Below are positions 1-5,898 of a stretch of 6,429 bases of DNA, piece by piece (the stretch's first letter is position 1; each line of letters opens with the position of its first letter). Made by a program: the position numbers and the translations under genes. Where the stretch lies: assembly GCA_023486985.1 (NCBI GenBank), contig JAMDEM010000025.1, positions 1 through 6,429 on the forward strand, read 5' to 3'. The notes beneath the pieces were generated by a model, which did no database searches, had not been told where the DNA came from, and saw only the letters and a program-made list of their open reading frames with translations. The DNA comes from Bacillota bacterium. GTDB lineage: Bacteria > Vulcanimicrobiota > JAMDEM01.

Positions 1-1143
1 ATCAAGATTGCCTATGTGAGCAGGAGAGTCGTAAAGCCTCTTAAGGATGCCGCCACTGTTACCGAAGCTCTTATACAGGGTGACATAAATCAAAGAATAA
101 ATACAAGCGGAAATGATGAGGTTGCAAAACTGATGACTTCCTTCAGCCGTTTGATTAATTATCTGAAGGAGATTTCTGATAACCTCAGCAAATTTGCCGA
201 AGGCAATCTTGATATACATGTTTCTCCTAAAAGTGAGAGAGACTTGATTGGAAAGGCTTTCCGGGAGATGGTTTTAAAGCTGAGAGTGGTTATCGGCAAG
301 ATTGTTGAAGCATCAAATCAGGTATCCACGGCATCAAATCAGATTCTTTCCGCTACCCGCCAGCTTGAAACCACGACAAATCAGCAGTCTTCCGCCGTCA
401 GTCAGGCAGCTACAACAATCAATGAGCTTTCCGCTTCCCAGAAGCAGGTTGCCGCAAGGGCACGGGATGTATCACAGCTGGCAATAAAAACACAGGATCT
501 GGTCAACGAGGGTATGAGAGGAGTGGAAAAGACTTTCCAAAATCTTGATGAGATTAAAAACAGAACTCAGATTACCGCTCAGAGAATTTCCATTCTTGCC
601 GAACGTTCCACGGAAATCGGCAAAATTATAACAACCATAAAGGATATCACAGCCCAGATAAATCTTCTTGCTCTCAATGCCGCAATTGAGGCAGCAAGAG
701 CCGGCGAGCAGGGAAAAGGCTTTGCCGTGGTTGCATCGGAAATCGGGAAACTTGCCGAACAGACAAAAAAATCAACCGATGAAATTACCCGTGTGATAGA
801 GGATATGCAGTCATCAACCAACGCCGTTGTAGTGGCAACTGAAGATAATATAAGAATAAATGACCAGGCGGTAATACTTGCCAGCCAGGGCGGAGAAGTG
901 TTTTATGACATTAAAAATATGATGAACAGCACGGTTGACTCCATAAAGCAGATATACCGGGTGGTGGAGCAGCAGGATACATCAACAGAACAGGTGATAG
1001 GAGCAACCAATGAAATTAATGCGGGCATGAAGCAGACTGCTTCAGCTGCAAAACAGATGGTAAAGGCTGTGGAAGACCTTAATTCCCTTGCAATGCTGAT
1101 ACAGGAGCTTACAGCCCAGTTTAAATTCTCAGGTGTTTCTTAA
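1..1143 (+). CDS. Methyl-accepting chemotaxis protein, C-terminal part (5' end outside window)
   Basis: This is the cytoplasmic part of a chemoreceptor that controls the CheA encoded next door. The frame is open from base 1 with no stop, so the gene starts upstream; the GTG at 16 lies inside the HAMP entry (SRRVVKPLKDA) and is unlikely to be the true start. About 380 residues are visible. A first HAMP unit spans roughly bases 1-175 and a second HAMP-like unit (FAEGNLDIHV...SERDLIGKAF) roughly 180-290. A long helical coiled coil follows, with the MCP signalling hairpin at about 650-770 (NLLALNAAIEAARAGEQGKG, then FAVVASEIGKLAEQT). Glutamine- and alanine-rich heptads on both sides are plausible methylation regions. 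The C-terminus ends AQFKFSGVS and has no NWETF-like tether for CheR/CheB. The membrane and ligand-binding parts lie outside the window, so the stimulus cannot be inferred. The TAA stop shares one base with the cheA start, indicating one transcript and translational coupling. Confidence 0.95.
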   Translation: MKIAYVSRRVVKPLKDAATVTEALIQGDINQRINTSGNDEVAKLMTSFSRLINYLKEISDNLSKFAEGNLDIHVSPKSERDLIGKAFREMVLKLRVVIGKIVEASNQVSTASNQILSATRQLETTTNQQSSAVSQAATTINELSASQKQVAARARDVSQLAIKTQDLVNEGMRGVEKTFQNLDEIKNRTQITAQRISILAERSTEIGKIITTIKDITAQINLLALNAAIEAARAGEQGKGFAVVASEIGKLAEQTKKSTDEITRVIEDMQSSTNAVVVATEDNIRINDQAVILASQGGEVFYDIKNMMNSTVDSIKQIYRVVEQQDTSTEQVIGATNEINAGMKQTASAAKQMVKAVEDLNSLAMLIQELTAQFKFSGVS

Positions 1144-4100
1144 TGTCAGAATTCTGGGAGCCTACGGAAGAAGAAAAATTAAAGTTTATTGAGGAATCCT
1201 TCCGTCACCTTGATTCCATCACTAAAGGCATTCTTGATTTCGGGAAAAGTCCGGAAGAATCCATTGTTGATGAGATTTTAAGGTCTGCCCACACTCTTAA
1301 AGGTTCAGGCAGCATGATGAGCTTAACCTCCCTTACAAGACTTTCCTCATCCCTTGAGGAAGCCTTCGGACTTATCAAAAAGAAAAACGTTGAATTTAAT
1401 TCGGATTTTGAAGATATTCTTCTTAAAAATGTTGACCTTATCAAGGAGAGCCTTGACCGCTTTATGGCGGGGAAGGATGATTTTGCGGCTGGCAGCAGGC
1501 CGGATGTTCTTGAAGATTTTTTAAAAAACGTCCGGTTTAAAATAAGAGAAAAACTTTTTGCGGAATTTCCCAACCTGACTTCCGAGATAACAGAAGTTAT
1601 GAGCAACCTTCAGATTAACCAGCTTCTGGAGGGAAAAAAGCAGGGAAATAAAATATATGAAATTTCCCTGCCGTCCAAAAAAGAAGATTTTCAACTCATT
1701 GACCGCCTGAATAATTCTCTTAAGATGCTGGGCAAAGTGATTTGCTCTTCAGGTATCTCAAAGATACCCGAGGGGTTTGATTTTTATTTTAAGTTTATTC
1801 TTTCCACCGATGCAGGCATTGAAGAAGTTGAAAAATTTATTCCCCTTCCAAATATCCAGATTGCCAGGCTTGGAATTCCCGGAGAAATTGCAGAGGCAGA
1901 AGCGGAAAAACCTCTCACTCCTGAAGAAGAAGCCGAGAAAGAAAAGTTCCTGGATGAAGTGAGAGAAATATTTATATCAGATTCTCAGGAAAAAATTCAG
2001 GAGCTTACCACGGGACTGCTTGAACTTGAGAAAAATCCTGACAGCAAAGAGCTTATTGATTCCATTTTCAGGGTTGCCCACAGTTTAAAGGGTTCTGGTT
2101 CCAGTTTTGGATATCCAACGGTAACAAAGCTGGGGCACAGCATGGAAGATATTCTTGATAAGGCAAGAAAACGTGAACTGAGGATTACAGAGAATCTCAT
2201 AGATTTATTTTTTCAGTGCCTTGATGCTTTAAAGGAAGTTTATACTGATGCCCGGGAAGGCAGGCCGGACCGCAATATAATTCCTCCTGTGGTGGAAAAA
2301 CTTAAAGTTGTTCTTGAAGCAAAAGAAGTTCCCGTTGAAGCAGCAGAGGCAGGCATAGCAGTTGTTCCGGTAAAAATATTCAAGCCTGAGGAGGCTCTGC
2401 GGGTAAGCCTTTCCAAGCTTGACCGGATGGCAAACCTGGTGGGAGAGATAGCAACGATTCAAAATTCTCAGGAAGAAGAATTAAAGAAACTGGAAAGGCT
2501 TATCAGTTTTTCCCGTGATTCCAGAAGAGAAATTGCCAAACTTCTTGCCGATATTAAGGAAGACAAAGCAATGCGGGAGATTTTCAGCAATTCAAAGTTT
2601 AGTTTTGTCTTTCAGTTAATAGAGAAGATTCTGAATTTCGTATCGGAAGACGGTGATAATTTATTCCGCAGGCTTTATAACGCCAATCTAAGACGGGACG
2701 CATCTTTAAAATCCCTCCAGGAAGAAGTGCTGAAAGTAAGGATGGTACCTGTTTCAAAGCTTTTTGAATCTTACCCGAGAATGATCAGGGATATTTCAAA
2801 AAGTCAGGGAAAGGATATAAGACTTGAACTTGAAGGGGAAAAAACGGAGCTTGACAGGCGGATTCTGGAAGAAATTACCGATCCCATGATGCATCTTGTC
2901 AGGAATGCAGTGGATCACGGAATCGAGATGCCGGAAGAGAGGAAAAAAAGAGGAAAGCCTCCTTATGGGACAATAAAGCTTTCAGCTACCACCAAGGGAA
3001 ACCAGGTGGTAATTGAAATATCAGACGACGGCAAGGGAATAGACAGAAACAAGGTGCGCCAGAAGGCGTTAGAAGGAGGGTTTTTAAAAGAAGGGGCTTC
3101 TTCCCAGGTATCGGATGATGAAGTTCTGAATTTTATTTTTATGCCGGGTTTTTCAACGGCTGACAAAGTTACAACCATTTCCGGAAGAGGCGTGGGGATG
3201 GATGTTGTAAAGAATCAGATTGAGAAATTACGCGGTTCTATTGAAATTGAAACAAGCATGGAAAAGGGGACCATTTTTCGCCTGAAGGTTCCGCTTACAA
3301 TGGTATCAATAAATGTACTTGTGGTGGAAGCAGGCGCGGGCCAGATTTTTTGCCTGCCCTCAATATTTATAGATGAAGTAACTGTGGTAAATATAAACGA
3401 CATTATGCAGACGGGCGATAAGCTGGCGGTTGAAGAAGAAGGAAAATTAATGAATCTTGCTTATCTGGGTTCTCTTCTCGGCATCGAAGGAGAAATTAAT
3501 GTACCTGATGGCGGCAATCTGCTTGCTGTAGTTGTCCGCTCGCTGGAGAGAAGATTTGGATTAATCATTGACCGGATTATCGGCCATCAGGATGTGGTGG
3601 CAAGGGGACTGGGCGGCATTTTAAAAGGTTCGGTTAACTTTGCCGGAGCAGCAGTTCTTGGCACAGGCGAGCTTGCCCTTATTCTGGATGTTCCGGAAAT
3701 TATAAAACTTCTCTCTGAATACAGTGTGGTATCATCCGCAGAGATAAAAATAGGTATAGAAAATGAAGGGCAGGCGGGACCCAGCATCCTGCTTGTAGAG
3801 GATTCTTTTGTTTCCCGCCAGCTTACAAAGACAATGCTTGAAGATTTCGGATTTGAGGTTCATGCTGCGTCAGACGGGGAGGAAGCGGTAAGGATTCTTG
3901 ATGAACAAAAGTTTGACCTGGTTATAACCGATGTTCAGATGCCCAGGATGGACGGCATTAACCTGATAAAATATTTAAAGGGAAGCAAAAGGTTTAAGAG
4001 GCTGCCTGTCATAATAATGAGCATCTTTTCCGATCAGGAATTGATTAAAAAAGGGCTTGAGGCAGGGGCAAGTTCCTATATCAGAAAAGGGACAATGACC

Positions 4101-4154
4101 AGGAAAGAAATAGTTGATATTATAAATAAATTCGTGCCTAAACCGGCGCTATAA
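1143..4154 (+). CDS. cheA: Hybrid chemotaxis histidine kinase CheA with two Hpt domains and C-terminal receiver
   Basis: This is the central kinase of the chemosensory array, 1003 residues against about 650 for classical CheA. Domains seen in order: Hpt-1 at about 8-110, with phospho-accepting H50 in AHTLKGSGS; a P2-like alpha/beta domain at about 168-240; Hpt-2 at about 265-375, with H313 in AHSLKGSGS; P3 dimerisation helices at about 416-545, with an extended hairpin; a GHKL ATPase at about 550-718; a CheW-like P5 domain at about 719-858; and a receiver at about 881-1000. The ATPase has all its boxes: N box HLVRNAVDHG (H584, N588), G1 DDGKGI (628-633), F box FMPGFSTA (666-673) and G2 SGRGVGMD (680-687). 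The receiver has acidic pair E886/D887, phospho-acceptor D930, S960 and K982. It therefore looks fully active. The ATG at 1143 overlaps the MCP stop as TAATG, with AGGTG at 1131-1135 as ribosome binding site. CheA-receiver hybrids occur in Frz- and Wsp-type pathways. The double Hpt could allow phosphate transfer to several receivers (inference). Confidence 0.97.
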   Translation: MSEFWEPTEEEKLKFIEESFRHLDSITKGILDFGKSPEESIVDEILRSAHTLKGSGSMMSLTSLTRLSSSLEEAFGLIKKKNVEFNSDFEDILLKNVDLIKESLDRFMAGKDDFAAGSRPDVLEDFLKNVRFKIREKLFAEFPNLTSEITEVMSNLQINQLLEGKKQGNKIYEISLPSKKEDFQLIDRLNNSLKMLGKVICSSGISKIPEGFDFYFKFILSTDAGIEEVEKFIPLPNIQIARLGIPGEIAEAEAEKPLTPEEEAEKEKFLDEVREIFISDSQEKIQELTTGLLELEKNPDSKELIDSIFRVAHSLKGSGSSFGYPTVTKLGHSMEDILDKARKRELRITENLIDLFFQCLDALKEVYTDAREGRPDRNIIPPVVEKLKVVLEAKEVPVEAAEAGIAVVPVKIFKPEEALRVSLSKLDRMANLVGEIATIQNSQEEELKKLERLISFSRDSRREIAKLLADIKEDKAMREIFSNSKFSFVFQLIEKILNFVSEDGDNLFRRLYNANLRRDASLKSLQEEVLKVRMVPVSKLFESYPRMIRDISKSQGKDIRLELEGEKTELDRRILEEITDPMMHLVRNAVDHGIEMPEERKKRGKPPYGTIKLSATTKGNQVVIEISDDGKGIDRNKVRQKALEGGFLKEGASSQVSDDEVLNFIFMPGFSTADKVTTISGRGVGMDVVKNQIEKLRGSIEIETSMEKGTIFRLKVPLTMVSINVLVVEAGAGQIFCLPSIFIDEVTVVNINDIMQTGDKLAVEEEGKLMNLAYLGSLLGIEGEINVPDGGNLLAVVVRSLERRFGLIIDRIIGHQDVVARGLGGILKGSVNFAGAAVLGTGELALILDVPEIIKLLSEYSVVSSAEIKIGIENEGQAGPSILLVEDSFVSRQLTKTMLEDFGFEVHAASDGEEAVRILDEQKFDLVITDVQMPRMDGINLIKYLKGSKRFKRLPVIIMSIFSDQELIKKGLEAGASSYIRKGTMTRKEIVDIINKFVPKPAL

Positions 4155-4162
4155 GGATAAGC

Positions 4163-4180
4163 GCCCGTTCCCGAACGGGC
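4163..4180 (+). other. Intercistronic hairpin between cheA and cheW
   Basis: A perfect 8-bp inverted repeat, GCCCGTTC / GAACGGGC, is separated by two bases (CC); a realistic fold would open two pairs to make a larger loop. It starts 8 bases after the cheA stop and ends 14 bases before the cheW ribosome binding site. No run of T follows, so a classical intrinsic terminator is unlikely. It may stabilise the upstream mRNA or tune cheW expression (inference). Confidence 0.5.
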
Positions 4181-4194
4181 AAAGAGTCATTTTC

Positions 4195-4200
4195 AGGAGG
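4195..4200 (+). promoter_or_regulatory. Strong ribosome binding site of cheW (decides GTG start)
   Basis: A full consensus AGGAGG lies 5 bases before the GTG at 4206. No other start codon in this frame is as well placed, and translation from GTG immediately gives the first beta strand of a CheW fold (RFLVTYIG). This fixes the start despite the non-ATG codon. Confidence 0.85.
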
Positions 4201-4205
4201 ATATA

Positions 4206-4652
4206 GTGAGGTTTCTGGTAACATATATCGGCAGCAGCGCTTTTGGAATAAGAACCGATGAGGTAGCACAGGTTCTTCCAATGATGGCTGTAACGCCGAT
4301 ACCCGATGCCCCCGCGTATATTATGGGGCAGTTAAACATTAGAGGAAATTTTATAATTCTGGCTGATATCAGGGAAAGAATAAGCAGAAAAACAGCCCCA
4401 TTTTCTTATGATACAAGGGTTATTGTGCTTAAAAAAGACTCTTTCAGATTTGGAATAATATGCGACTTCCTGGAGAAAGTTATTGAGATAGACACACCGG
4501 ACATTGAGCCTCCCCCAAAATTCATTGCCGGGATGGACCGTAGTCTTATCAGGGGTGTTTACCGGGACGAAAACAAACTGATTGTTCTTGCAGATCTTGC
4601 AGGACTGCTTAAGGAAGAGGAAATAGAGGATATTAAAAAACTCATTCCCTGA
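4206..4652 (+). CDS. cheW: CheW-like chemotaxis scaffold protein
   Basis: This is a cytoplasmic adaptor that would link the MCP signalling tip to the P5 domain of CheA. It has 148 residues, about the usual length for a single CheW domain. The fold is visible throughout: an N-terminal strand and 'FGIRTDEVAQVL' (matching the family pattern 'y.lp...v.EVl'), 'PIPDAPAYIMGQLNIRG' at about 31-47 with the conserved Arg-Gly at 46-47, then 'IILADIRERI', and the second half 'RFGIICDFLEKVIEI' (81-95) and 'LIRGVYRDENKLIVLADLAGLL' (114-135). The GTG start is supported by AGGAGG 5 bases upstream. The gene lies 51 bases downstream of cheA and is probably co-transcribed with it. An AT-rich spacer with a palindromic element follows, so this may be the last gene of the first transcription unit. 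The assignment rests on fold pattern and neighbours, because CheW sequences are variable. Confidence 0.93.
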   Translation: MRFLVTYIGSSAFGIRTDEVAQVLPMMAVTPIPDAPAYIMGQLNIRGNFIILADIRERISRKTAPFSYDTRVIVLKKDSFRFGIICDFLEKVIEIDTPDIEPPPKFIAGMDRSLIRGVYRDENKLIVLADLAGLLKEEEIEDIKKLIP

Positions 4653-4654
4653 GG

Positions 4655-4688
4655 GTCATTGCGAGGGGCAAAGCCCCGAAGCAATTTC
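4655..4688. repeat. Palindromic interspersed element (TCATTGCGAG...CGAAGCAATTTC type)
   Basis: An imperfect palindrome begins just after the cheW stop. ATTGC (4658-4662) pairs with GCAAT (4681-4685), and GGGGC (4665-4669) pairs with GCCCC (4673-4677) around an AAA loop; GA and GAA form a small internal bulge. The frame GTCATTGCGAG...CGAAGCAATnTC resembles a short palindromic element that I recall as recurring in intergenic regions of many unrelated bacterial genomes, with variable central stems. It would fold into a stable hairpin in RNA of either strand. Family membership is from recall, since only one copy is in the window. Confidence 0.6.
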
Positions 4689-4706
4689 AAACAAGTTGTT
4701 TTTTTT
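4658..4706 (+). terminator. Possible terminator after cheW
   Basis: The hairpin formed by the palindromic element ends at 4685, and a run of eight T follows at 4699-4706. The gap of 13 bases between stem and T-tract is longer than in a classical intrinsic terminator, so function is uncertain. The position at the end of the MCP-cheA-cheW group, before an AT-rich leader, fits a transcript end. Confidence 0.35.
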
Positions 4707-4758
4707 ATAAATATGATAGCATAATTTATTTGCTTTTGGGCATAATTCATAGTAATAT
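4696..4758 (+). promoter_or_regulatory. AT-rich leader with candidate sigma-70-like promoters
   Basis: The spacer before the kinase-like gene is very AT-rich. Two loose pairs can be seen: TTGTTT (4696-4701) with CATAAT (4720-4725) at 18-base spacing, and TTGCTT (4730-4735) with TAATAT (4753-4758) at 17-base spacing. The second pair would leave a leader of only about 8-10 bases before the ATG at 4773. Both are weak matches in a region where AT-rich hexamers arise by chance, so this marks a plausible promoter zone rather than a defined promoter. Confidence 0.3.
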
Positions 4759-4772
4759 ATAAAGAGATGTTT

Positions 4773-5609
4773 ATGGACGAGTTAAAAGAGAAGCTTATTC
4801 AAGCTAACGCCGTATTTAAAAAATTTTTTCATGATGCCCGTACCAGTCTTACTGTTATCGGCGGTTATGTTTCTGTCATGCTGGACGGCGATGCCGGCGA
4901 AATTTCGCCCGAGCAAAGAGACTATCTTAACATTATCAATAAAAGCGTGGGCAAAGTTCAGGGGGTCATGGAAGAGGTTTCTGAGTTTTTGCTTCTCTGG
5001 GCGGGGCATATAATTCCTAAAAAAGCCACGGTTGACCTTAAAAGTATTATTTTAAACTCTATTAAAAATATTGACGATGCCGCCCGGAAAAAAGGAATAA
5101 CAATAGATTGCGAGATTAATCTTAAGGAGTCTCCGGTATTTGCGGACAGTGCAGTAATGAGCAAGGCTCTTTTTTATCTTTTGAATGATTATGTAAAGCT
5201 TCTTCCGGCTTCTTCCAGGGTCCGGGTTTCTCTTGTTTCAAGAGGGGAGGACTTTTACATAACTTTCAGGGATAATGTTCTTGAAATGGCGCCTGATTTA
5301 ATCCCTCTTGTTTTTCAGGGATTTTATCAAAATGAAAAGGCGTCTTCAGAGGATGACCGGGAGCTGGGGCTGGGCTTTCCCATTGCAAAGACTATAATAG
5401 AGATGCACGAAGGCAAAATATGGATGGAGGCTGACCCGGCAGGGAAAACTTTCATTTCATTCGCTTTTCCCAGAAGAAAAGAAGAAGACAGGGCAAAGGT
5501 TCTTATCGTAGAAGATAATGAATTTATCGCCCGGCTCTGGGCAGATAAACTTAGAAAAGCCGAGTATACAGTTGTTCTTGCCACATCTGCCAGAGATTTG
5601 AAACTATAA
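4773..5609 (+). CDS. Soluble histidine-kinase-like protein with degenerate ATP site and truncated receiver domain
   Basis: This is a cytoplasmic HisKA-HATPase-receiver protein without transmembrane or sensor domain; its C-terminal receiver is cut by an in-frame TAA. From ATG 4773 it has 278 residues. An in-frame ATG at 4767 would add two, but GAG at 4764-4766 is better spaced (6 bases) for 4773. The H box is at about 19-27 (FHDARTSL, H20). The ATPase is at about 85-235 and is eroded: the N-box Asn position reads Asp (LLNDYVK, D139), the G1 motif DxGxGI reads DNVLEM (167-172) with both glycines gone, and the first G2 glycine is missing although GLGF (199-202) and FISFAFP remain. It may be a weak or inactive kinase. 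The receiver begins at about 240 (KVLIVEDNE, E247/D248) and stops within helix alpha-2, before the phospho-acceptor strand. The same frame resumes after the stop with normal receiver sequence. The partner is likely this locus, but its input is unknown. Confidence 0.82.
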   Translation: MDELKEKLIQANAVFKKFFHDARTSLTVIGGYVSVMLDGDAGEISPEQRDYLNIINKSVGKVQGVMEEVSEFLLLWAGHIIPKKATVDLKSIILNSIKNIDDAARKKGITIDCEINLKESPVFADSAVMSKALFYLLNDYVKLLPASSRVRVSLVSRGEDFYITFRDNVLEMAPDLIPLVFQGFYQNEKASSEDDRELGLGFPIAKTIIEMHEGKIWMEADPAGKTFISFAFPRRKEEDRAKVLIVEDNEFIARLWADKLRKAEYTVVLATSARDLKL

Positions 5610-5613
5610 GTAC
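5587..5613 (+). repeat. Left arm of a 27-bp perfect inverted repeat, carrying the in-frame stop
   Basis: This 27-base arm begins CTGCCAGAG and ends ATAAGTAC. It is the exact reverse complement of 5724-5750, and identity stops sharply at both ends. It occupies the start of helix alpha-2 of the receiver domain and in the gene frame reads ARDLKL, stop, V. The TAA is at 5607-5609. Because the other arm encodes ordinary receiver sequence, this arm is taken to be the derived copy. Confidence 0.95.
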
Positions 5614-5894
5614 GAAGCGAAAAGCCGTCCCTGGTAATCCTGGATGTTATGATACCGGGGGGCATGGACGGCTTTGAATTATGCCAGAAACTGAAAGAAA
5701 CTGAAGATTTCAGAGGCGTTCCGGTACTTATAGTTTCAAATCTCTGGCAGGAAAATCTTGTTGAGAAAGCAAGGTCGGTTGGCGCTACCGAGTTTGTTTC
5801 AAAATCAAAAATTTCACCGGCTGAACTTCTTGAAAAAGTAAAAAAAGTGCTTGAAAAAGAGATGCAAAAGAAAGAACAGCAAAAGAAGGTATGA
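5610..5894 (+). pseudogene. Remainder of the interrupted receiver domain (same frame, after the TAA)
   Basis: The frame of the kinase-like gene continues directly after the TAA as VRSEKPSLVILDVMIPGG and on to a TGA at 5892-5894, so no frameshift is needed. It contains the phospho-acceptor Asp (codon 5643-5645, in VILDV), 'GMDGFELCQKL', the beta-4 strand 'VPVLIVSN', and the conserved Lys in 'FVSKSKISP', ending in a Lys/Glu-rich helix. The first ATG is at 5649, after the phospho-acceptor, and has no convincing ribosome binding site, so any product from it would lack beta-1 to beta-3 and could not be a working receiver. It is best read as the orphaned 3' part of the upstream gene. If the TAA were absent, the whole gene would run 4773-5894, a normal kinase-receiver hybrid length. 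The TGA is 4 bases before the next start. Confidence 0.8.
5724..5750 (-). repeat. Right arm of the 27-bp perfect inverted repeat (presumed source copy)
   Basis: This is the exact reverse complement of 5587-5613, with 110 bases between the arms. In the gene frame it encodes the beta-4 strand and following loop of the receiver (VLIVSNLWQ), which fits the family pattern, so this arm is judged original and the left arm a copy of it. Confidence 0.95.
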
Positions 5895-5898
5895 TGGC

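Noticed and set aside
16..18. GTG at 16 as the true MCP start
   Set aside because: The frame is open to base 1 and the GTG lies inside the HAMP entry sequence that normally follows a transmembrane helix; no ribosome binding site precedes it.
579..821. Reverse-strand reading frame inside the MCP gene
   Set aside because: It lies antisense to the strongly conserved signalling hairpin, has no recognisable protein features, and is explained by codon bias of the real gene.
4559..4750. Reverse-strand 63-codon frame across the cheW end and spacer
   Set aside because: Part of it is simply a translation of the palindromic element, and the rest is antisense to cheW; it shows no sign of being a gene.
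5607..5609. Programmed stop-codon readthrough or recoding at the TAA
   Set aside because: The stop lies within a 27-bp inverted copy of downstream sequence, which explains its origin. No selenocysteine or pyrrolysine context applies to TAA, and no slippery sequence is needed because the frame is unchanged.
5649..5894. Independent small gene of 81 codons starting at ATG 5649
   Set aside because: It starts after the phospho-acceptor Asp, has no good ribosome binding site, and continues exactly the frame of the upstream gene. It is the orphaned half of an interrupted receiver.
5851..5898. Upstream ATG 5851 as start of the single-domain receiver
   Set aside because: It would overlap the previous gene by 44 bases and add a basic tail not seen in receivers. 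ATG 5899 has a suitable AGAAGG and gives a normal receiver N-terminus.
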